A stretch of DNA of 25,064 bases. It comes from JBLMZH01 sp050258715. GTDB lineage: Bacteria > Patescibacteriota > Doudnabacteria > UBA920 > O2-02-FULL-48-8. The position numbers were made by a program, and so were the translations under genes. Below, one piece after another: positions 21,059 through 25,064 of the stretch. Location: contig JBLMZH010000009.1 of NCBI GenBank assembly GCA_050258715.1, positions 1 through 25,064 of the forward strand, read 5' to 3'. The notes below the pieces were generated by a model. The model did not search any database. It was not told the origin of the DNA and saw only the letters and a program-made list of their open reading frames with translations. The number at the start of each line of letters is the position of its first letter. Position 1 is the stretch's first letter.

Positions 21059-22210
21059 ATGGCTGATGATTACTACTCAACATTAGGCGTGGGCAAGAAT
21101 GCCTCTGCCGACGAAATCAAGAAGGCTTACCGGCGGTTGGCGCACGAACACCATCCGGACAAAAGCAGCGGGGACGCCGAGAAGTTCAAAAAAGTGAACG
21201 AGGCGTATCAAGTTTTGTCCAATCCCGAGAAGCGCCAGCAGTACGACCGTTTTGGCACGACCTTCAACGCCGGCCAGACCGGATTCGGCGGTTTTGGCCG
21301 CGGACAACAGGGCTACGACTTTTCCGATTTCGCCAGCAACTTCGGATTCGGACAGGGCAATGTCGAATTCGAGGACGCTTTTGATATTTTTTCCGATATT
21401 TTCGGGGGCGGCGGGGCGGCTTCGGGGCGCCGTTCATCGAGACGGGAGCGCGGGGTTGATCTGGAGATGGAGCTGAACTTAAGTTTTACGGAAGCGGTGT
21501 TCGGAATTGAAAAAGAGATTGCGATCGAAAAAAAAGATGTCTGTCCGCGCTGCAACGGCAACGGGGCTGAGCCGGGAACTAAAATTGAGACTTGTCCCAA
21601 GTGCCACGGGACCGGACAAATCCGCTCGACCAAGCGAACGATCTTCGGGCAAGTCGCGACCGTAGCCACGTGCGACCGGTGTGAAGGTTCGGGCAAGGTG
21701 CCGGAAAACCCCTGCAGTGAGTGCGGCGGGGACGGAACAAAGCGGCGGATCAAAACGCTGAACATCAAGGTCCCGCCCGGAGTCGACGACGGCATGCGCA
21801 TCAGGATCGCCAACGAAGGCGAGGTCGGGTATCGCGGGTCCAATTTTGGAGATCTGTATTTAAAGATCAATGTCGCGACTGACAAGCGTTTTAGGCGCGA
21901 GGGATTCAACTTAATGTCCGAAGCTGCGGTTGGATTTACGCAAGCGGCTTTGGGTGCAACCATTACGGTTGAAACCATTGACGGCAAGGTTGATGTCAAG
22001 GTGCCGGCAGGCACGCAGTCAGGCAAGGTCTTGCGCCTTAAAGGCAAGGGTGTGCCGCAAGGCGACCTCAACCGCCGCGGCGACCATATGCTGACCGTCC
22101 GAGTCGTGACACCTTCCAAACTGACCAAGAAGGAAAAGGAACTGTTCAAAAAACTGGCCGAGGAACGAGGAGAGTCTGTCAATCCGGACGAAGGTTTTTG
22201 GAACTGGTAA
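21059..22210 (+). CDS. dnaJ: Chaperone protein DnaJ (Hsp40)
   Basis: 383 residues, full length. DnaJ delivers clients to DnaK and stimulates its ATPase. The J domain is at 1-70 (DYYSTLGVGKNASADEIKKA, with HPD at residues 32-34). A Gly/Phe-rich region follows to about 130. Four CxxCxGxG zinc motifs start at residues 162 (CPRC), 179 (CPKC), 205 (CDRC) and 219 (CSEC), and make two zinc centres. The C-terminal client-binding domain (VPPGVDDGMRIRIANEGEVG, then VPAGTQSGKVLRLKGKGVP) is intact. There is no ribosome site at ATG 21059. It is the last gene of the cluster, and a hairpin follows at 22221. Confidence 0.97.
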   Translation: MADDYYSTLGVGKNASADEIKKAYRRLAHEHHPDKSSGDAEKFKKVNEAYQVLSNPEKRQQYDRFGTTFNAGQTGFGGFGRGQQGYDFSDFASNFGFGQGNVEFEDAFDIFSDIFGGGGAASGRRSSRRERGVDLEMELNLSFTEAVFGIEKEIAIEKKDVCPRCNGNGAEPGTKIETCPKCHGTGQIRSTKRTIFGQVATVATCDRCEGSGKVPENPCSECGGDGTKRRIKTLNIKVPPGVDDGMRIRIANEGEVGYRGSNFGDLYLKINVATDKRFRREGFNLMSEAAVGFTQAALGATITVETIDGKVDVKVPAGTQSGKVLRLKGKGVPQGDLNRRGDHMLTVRVVTPSKLTKKEKELFKKLAEERGESVNPDEGFWNW

Positions 22211-22220
22211 AGTCTGACTC

Positions 22221-22253
22221 GGGGTTTGGGTAAAACCCCTCGCTTGAGAGGGG
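22221..22253 (+). terminator. Hairpins after dnaJ
   Basis: GGGGTTT (22221-22227) pairs with AAACCCC (22233-22239). A second hairpin, CCCCTC (22236-22241) with GAGGGG (22248-22253), shares the CCCC and cannot form at the same time. There is no T-run, so termination is likely weak. Confidence 0.45.
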
Positions 22254-22255
22254 AA

Positions 22256-22284
22256 TTGATTAAAGCCGCAAGAGACTATATAAT
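22256..22284 (+). promoter_or_regulatory. Promoter of tRNA-Lys
   Basis: TTGATT (22256-22261), 17 nt, TATAAT (22279-22284), about 14 bases before the mature tRNA. The same two hexamers and spacing occur at 23302-23330. Confidence 0.85.
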
Positions 22285-22297
22285 ACCTGAGCGTTTT

Positions 22298-22374
22298 GGG
22301 TGCATAGCTCAGCCTGGTAGAGCACCTGCCTTTTAAGCAGAGGGTCGCAGGTTCGAATCCTGCTGCACCCACCA
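22298..22374 (+). tRNA. trnK: tRNA-Lys (anticodon UUU), CCA encoded
   Basis: The 77-nt cloverleaf is complete: acceptor GGGTGCA/TGCACCC, D stem GCTC/GAGC, anticodon loop CTTTTAA with anticodon TTT, variable loop GGGTC, and T arm GCAGG-TTCGAAT-CCTGC. Discriminator A and CCA are in the gene. The 27-43 pair is C-A, a mismatch at the end of the anticodon stem. It has its own promoter and terminator. Its 3' part is copied in the element at 22423. Confidence 0.97.
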
Positions 22375-22412
22375 TTGAAAAAATCTCAACTTTTGGTTGA
22401 GATTTTTTCAAT
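22374..22412. terminator. Terminator of tRNA-Lys
   Basis: A perfect 17-bp stem starting on the last A of CCA: ATTGAAAAAATCTCAAC and its complement around TTTTG, with T6 inside the right arm. It works in either direction. Confidence 0.85.
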
Positions 22413-22422
22413 TCATGAATAA

Positions 22423-22551
22423 GCAGCAGGATTCGAACGGGTTGAAGCGAGGCGCGACATCAGGAGCAGCCGAGCGATCGACAAACATCCGGTGGACGTT
22501 TGGCGCAACCCAGTATCGAGCCGCTTAAGCGGCGAGTGAGAATCCTGCTGC
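22423..22551. repeat. 129-nt structured element ending in inverted copies of the tRNA-Lys 3' part
   Basis: The left end GCAGCAGGATTCGAAC (22423-22438) is the exact reverse complement of tRNA positions 22351-22366. The right end GAATCCTGCTGCAC (22540-22553) repeats tRNA positions 22355-22368 directly. The two ends pair as a perfect 12-bp stem. Inside are more pairings: GGGTTG (22439-22444) with CAACCC (22506-22511), CAAAC (22482-22486) with GTTTG (22498-22502), and the palindrome GCCGCTTAAGCGGC (22520-22533). There is no open frame. It could be a structured RNA, a palindromic repeat built from tRNA sequence, or a spent attachment site. Confidence 0.7.
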
Positions 22552-22611
22552 ACTTCGACTCAAGACTGGACGCCGATTTTTACGACCCTTCTTAAGCTTT
22601 ACGATCCGTGT

Positions 22612-22617
22612 TAAAAT
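22612..22617 (+). promoter_or_regulatory. -10 box of a likely leaderless transcript
   Basis: TTAAAAT ends six bases before ATG 22624, in the same form and spacing as before the sortase gene at 13317. TG lies just upstream (GTGTTAAAAT). No ribosome site exists. Confidence 0.45.
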
Positions 22618-22623
22618 CAACCC

Positions 22624-23310
22624 ATGGAAGAACGACTTCAAAAATTTTTGTCCCAGGCCGGTGTAGCCTCAAGAAGGCATGCTGAAGAAATGATCCTAAA
22701 GGGCCTGGTCAAGGTCAACGGCAAGGTTATTACCGAACTGGGCACTAAAATCGATCCTGACATCGACAAGGTTTTGGTCAACGGCAAGCGCGTCCAAACC
22801 CAGCAGTTGATCTATTTGATTTTGAACAAGCCTAAGAAGTACATGACCACCAAATCGGATCCGAGAAAAAGAAAGACCGTCTACGAACTGCTTCCGGAAG
22901 ACATTCGCCAAAAAGTTTGGACCATCGGCCGCCTGGATTATATGACGCACGGGCTTTTGGTATTCACAAACGACGGCGATCTGACTCAAATTCTGGCTCA
23001 TCCTTCCAGAGAACACGAAAAAGAATACGAAGTCGTTTTGGACAAGCCGATTTCAGACGGCAAACTGACTAAAATTAAGACCGGCATTGAACTCGACGGC
23101 CGCAAGACGTCGCCCGCGCAGGTGAAATTGCTCAGCGGAAACATCTTAAGGATCACGATCCACGAAGGATGGAATCGGGAGATCAGGAGAATGTTTTCGG
23201 TCATCGGGCTGAATGTTATTGATCTAAAAAGGGTCAGAGTCGGGAAATTAAAACTCGGTGATTTGCCGCCGGGCGGCTTTAAGCAAATAAAAAAATCTGA
23301 GTTGATTTAG
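22624..23310 (+). CDS. RsuA/RluB-family rRNA pseudouridine synthase
   Basis: 228 residues. This family turns a uridine of 16S (RsuA) or 23S (RluB/E/F) rRNA into pseudouridine. An S4 RNA-binding domain opens it (MEERLQKFLSQAGVASRRHA, then GLVKVNGKVI). The catalytic domain has GRLDYMTHGLLVFTNDG (residues 102-118, catalytic Asp 105; relatives usually have GRLDYNTSGLLLLTNDG), then KEYEVVLDKP and HEGWNREIRRMFSVIG, a family signature. Which rRNA position it modifies cannot be told from sequence alone. The start is the first ATG, without a ribosome site. The gene's end overlaps the next promoter. Confidence 0.93.
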   Translation: MEERLQKFLSQAGVASRRHAEEMILKGLVKVNGKVITELGTKIDPDIDKVLVNGKRVQTQQLIYLILNKPKKYMTTKSDPRKRKTVYELLPEDIRQKVWTIGRLDYMTHGLLVFTNDGDLTQILAHPSREHEKEYEVVLDKPISDGKLTKIKTGIELDGRKTSPAQVKLLSGNILRITIHEGWNREIRRMFSVIGLNVIDLKRVRVGKLKLGDLPPGGFKQIKKSELI

Positions 23311-23330
23311 GATGGTTTTTGTGGTATAAT
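23302..23330 (+). promoter_or_regulatory. Promoter of the six-helix membrane protein gene
   Basis: TTGATT (23302-23307), 17 nt, TATAAT (23325-23330), identical in hexamers and spacing to the tRNA-Lys promoter. The -35 box lies in the last codons of the pseudouridine synthase gene. Confidence 0.85.
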
Positions 23331-23390
23331 GATTGTACAAGCTTTTGAAACTCGGATTTATTAATCCAGAAACAAAAATTAGTTAAATTT

Positions 23391-24236
23391 ATGGAAATGC
23401 CAGCAGCAACCGGTCCGGTTTATCCAGAACCCGGTTTAAATTTGTCTTTTAAAGAAGTCTGGGGAACGTACAAAAAATTGTTTCCTATGTTTCTTCGCAT
23501 CTACGGGCGGTATCTCGCGTACTTGGCGGTTTTGTCCCTGATCGTTTTGGGAATATTTTTTGCGCTCTCTCCCTACATCCAGACGTTTGGCAGGACTGAG
23601 GCAAATTACACTCCCCAATTTTCCGGATGGAATGTCTCGGCTGAGATAATTTACATTTTAACAATCGTAATTGGCGCTTTGTTGTTTGCCTTTCTCAACC
23701 TCTGGCTGCAAACGACCTTGATCGCCGCGGTTAAGAATCGCAATCAGGCGGAAACTGCAAAATCACTTTACCAGCAAACCAAAAAATTGGTCGGCCCTTA
23801 CTTTTGGATTTCTTTTTTGGAAGGCCTGCTTATCGGGATCGGCTTTGTGCTCTTTATCATTCCCGGAATTATTTTTATGATCTTTTACGCTTTTAGCGGC
23901 TACGTTTTGGTAGGGGAAGGTGAAAGAGGTTTTAAGGCATTAAAGAAAAGCAAGGAATACGTTAAGGGCCACTGGTGGGGAGTGGCAGGCAGAGTTCTGG
24001 GAGTAGTGATTTTGGTATTGATAGTGGTTTATCTTCCGGCATTTATAATCGCGGGCGGCATTCACGACCAGAAAACTCAGGAATCCGTCATGGGCCTTGT
24101 CGAGTTCATTATCGGATTGTTCATTTGCCCGTTTGTTATTTGCTACATTTATATGCTTTATGAGCGGTTAAAAGGAATAAAAGCGCAAAGTCCTTCGCGG
24201 TCTGAAATTATTTCTCCATCACAAGCCTTGGCATGA
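23391..24236 (+). CDS. Multi-pass membrane protein (281 aa), GDPD-membrane/DUF975-like
   Basis: A soluble start with LSFKEVWGTYKKLFPMF is followed by about six hydrophobic helices (near residues 40-62, 85-112, 137-156, 158-175, 200-225 and 236-258). The middle block FIIPGIIFMIFYAFSGYVLV, then GERGFKALKKSKEYVKGHWW, is typical of a broad class of six-helix proteins that includes the glycerophosphodiester phosphodiesterase membrane domain, DUF975 and UPF0259. The role of that class is mostly unknown. ATG 23391 has no ribosome site. Its stop overlaps the start of the next gene (ATGA), so the two are co-translated and may work together in the membrane. Confidence 0.8.
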   Translation: MEMPAATGPVYPEPGLNLSFKEVWGTYKKLFPMFLRIYGRYLAYLAVLSLIVLGIFFALSPYIQTFGRTEANYTPQFSGWNVSAEIIYILTIVIGALLFAFLNLWLQTTLIAAVKNRNQAETAKSLYQQTKKLVGPYFWISFLEGLLIGIGFVLFIIPGIIFMIFYAFSGYVLVGEGERGFKALKKSKEYVKGHWWGVAGRVLGVVILVLIVVYLPAFIIAGGIHDQKTQESVMGLVEFIIGLFICPFVICYIYMLYERLKGIKAQSPSRSEIISPSQALA

Positions 24237-25064
24237 CCGAGCAGGAGATTGAAAAATACGTAGCGGAACAGCTTAAAGCCGGGGCCGACCCCAAGGTCCT
24301 TAAGCTTGCGCTCGAAAGCGAAGGGATTGACCCTCAAGTCATCGATAATTGCATTATGGAAGCCAAGGCATTAAACAGCAATGTTTCCTTGTCCATTGCG
24401 GGCCCTAAGCCTGTGATCGAGCCGAAGAAAGAAACTGAAAACGAAGAAGAGGCGCCAAAGGCGCCGGAACCGGAGATAGAGCAGGGCACGGATTTGGAAA
24501 AAATTGGAAAACAGCTGTTGAAGGTCAGCAAGACCAAGGTCAATCTTCCCGGCTGGCTTGAGAAAAGTTTGGGCATATTCGGCAACAAATTTTTCCTGAT
24601 CGGGATCGGCGCTCTGATAATCCTTGCCGGAATGGGAATTTACGCAGCGGTCGCTTTCAGACAAACCCCGGAAAAGATTCAGGCCAAGTTCATGGAGCAG
24701 CTTAAGACGGTTAAGGCTACGGCTTTCGACATCAACGTTGATGCCCAGGCGGAAAAGACTTTCGGCTTGGCCGATGAACTGAACTTAACGGGGCTAAAGA
24801 TCAAACTTAAAGGGGCGACTGATAATCAGGAAGCGGCCAACCCCAAGATCCAGTCGACTTTTAGCGCCACGGCGCAAGGTTTTTATATTACGGGCGAGTT
24901 CAGGCTGGTCGACAGGTTCGCCTACATAAAGCTTGATCAGCTTCCGATGTATGAAGAGTTCAGCGGCAAGTGGATCCGGCTTTCCGACAAACCCTTGGAC
25001 ATGTCGAAATACCAGGCCTCATCCGGACTCTCGCTTTTCAAGAGCAGCGATTTGACGCTGACCA
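24233..25064 (+). CDS. Single-pass membrane protein with a large external domain (partial, 3' end outside window)
   Basis: ATG 24233 overlaps the previous stop by four bases, and the frame stays open for 277 codons to the window edge. The N-terminus (MTEQEIEKYVAEQLKAGADP, then VLKLALESEGIDPQVID) is a small helical domain. An acidic Pro/Glu linker follows (EPKKETENEEEAPKAPEPE). The membrane helix is near residues 121-143 (FFLIGIGALIILAGMGIYAA). The outer part (from FRQTPEKIQAKFMEQLKTVK) has strands typical of a lipoprotein-like half-barrel: STFSATAQGFYITGEFRL, then FAYIKLDQLPMYEEFSGKWI. No family is assigned with confidence. It is coupled to the six-helix protein before it. Confidence 0.8.
   Translation, partial: MTEQEIEKYVAEQLKAGADPKVLKLALESEGIDPQVIDNCIMEAKALNSNVSLSIAGPKPVIEPKKETENEEEAPKAPEPEIEQGTDLEKIGKQLLKVSKTKVNLPGWLEKSLGIFGNKFFLIGIGALIILAGMGIYAAVAFRQTPEKIQAKFMEQLKTVKATAFDINVDAQAEKTFGLADELNLTGLKIKLKGATDNQEAANPKIQSTFSATAQGFYITGEFRLVDRFAYIKLDQLPMYEEFSGKWIRLSDKPLDMSKYQASSGLSLFKSSDLTLT

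Noticed and set aside
21313..22182. Minus-strand open frame of 289 codons
   Set aside because: It is antisense to dnaJ, and its Ser/Pro-rich product is what the complement of DnaJ codons gives.
22423..22553. Second, partial tRNA-Lys gene
   Set aside because: Only the T arm and acceptor parts are present, one of them inverted. There is no anticodon arm.

Overview
The window looks like part of a chromosome from a Candidate Phyla Radiation (Patescibacteria) bacterium. This rests on inference from gene content: a short HrcA, a MazF-type toxin gene of the kind common in these genomes, large secreted DUF11/SpaA/lamin-tail proteins with a sortase and an LPxTG-like anchor, a DUF3467 gene inside the dnaK cluster, and many genes with little or no Shine-Dalgarno sequence. 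No species can be named. There is no phage, insertion sequence or CRISPR array.

Region 1 (1-1510) holds the 3' end of an unknown gene, then two tandem paralogous genes for small CxxC proteins. Each small gene has its own promoter, and copies of one covarying terminator hairpin separate the units. A frameshifted MazF/PemK-type toxin gene follows.

Region 2 (1926-13901) is a cell-surface island: a 1006-residue protein with five Ig-like repeats, a 563-residue secreted protein, a lamin-tail-domain protein, a minus-strand 48-residue membrane peptide, a minus-strand parallel beta-helix protein, a 1055-residue protein ending in LPRTG, and a sortase. The gaps are full of terminators and of dispersed palindromic repeats. 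Some repeats have entered coding sequence, and one carries another palindrome inserted with a 4-bp duplication. A/T-rich fold-back elements flank the beta-helix gene. The sortase has Ser where the catalytic Cys is expected.

Region 3 (13902-15530) holds small orphan units: a possible micro-ORF with its own terminator, a four-helix membrane protein, a perfect 28-bp palindrome, and a minus-strand pair of overlapping small genes.

Region 4 (15638-22210) is the heat-shock cluster hrcA-grpE-hsp20-dnaK-DUF3467-membrane protein-dnaJ. It is headed by a consensus promoter wrapped by two CIRCE operators, so HrcA should repress itself and the chaperones behind it.

Region 5 (22211-25064) has tRNA-Lys(UUU) with promoter and terminator. 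Just downstream is a 129-nt element whose two ends are inverted copies of the tRNA 3' part. Then come an RsuA/RluB-family pseudouridine synthase, a six-helix membrane protein, and the start of a single-pass membrane protein that runs off the window.
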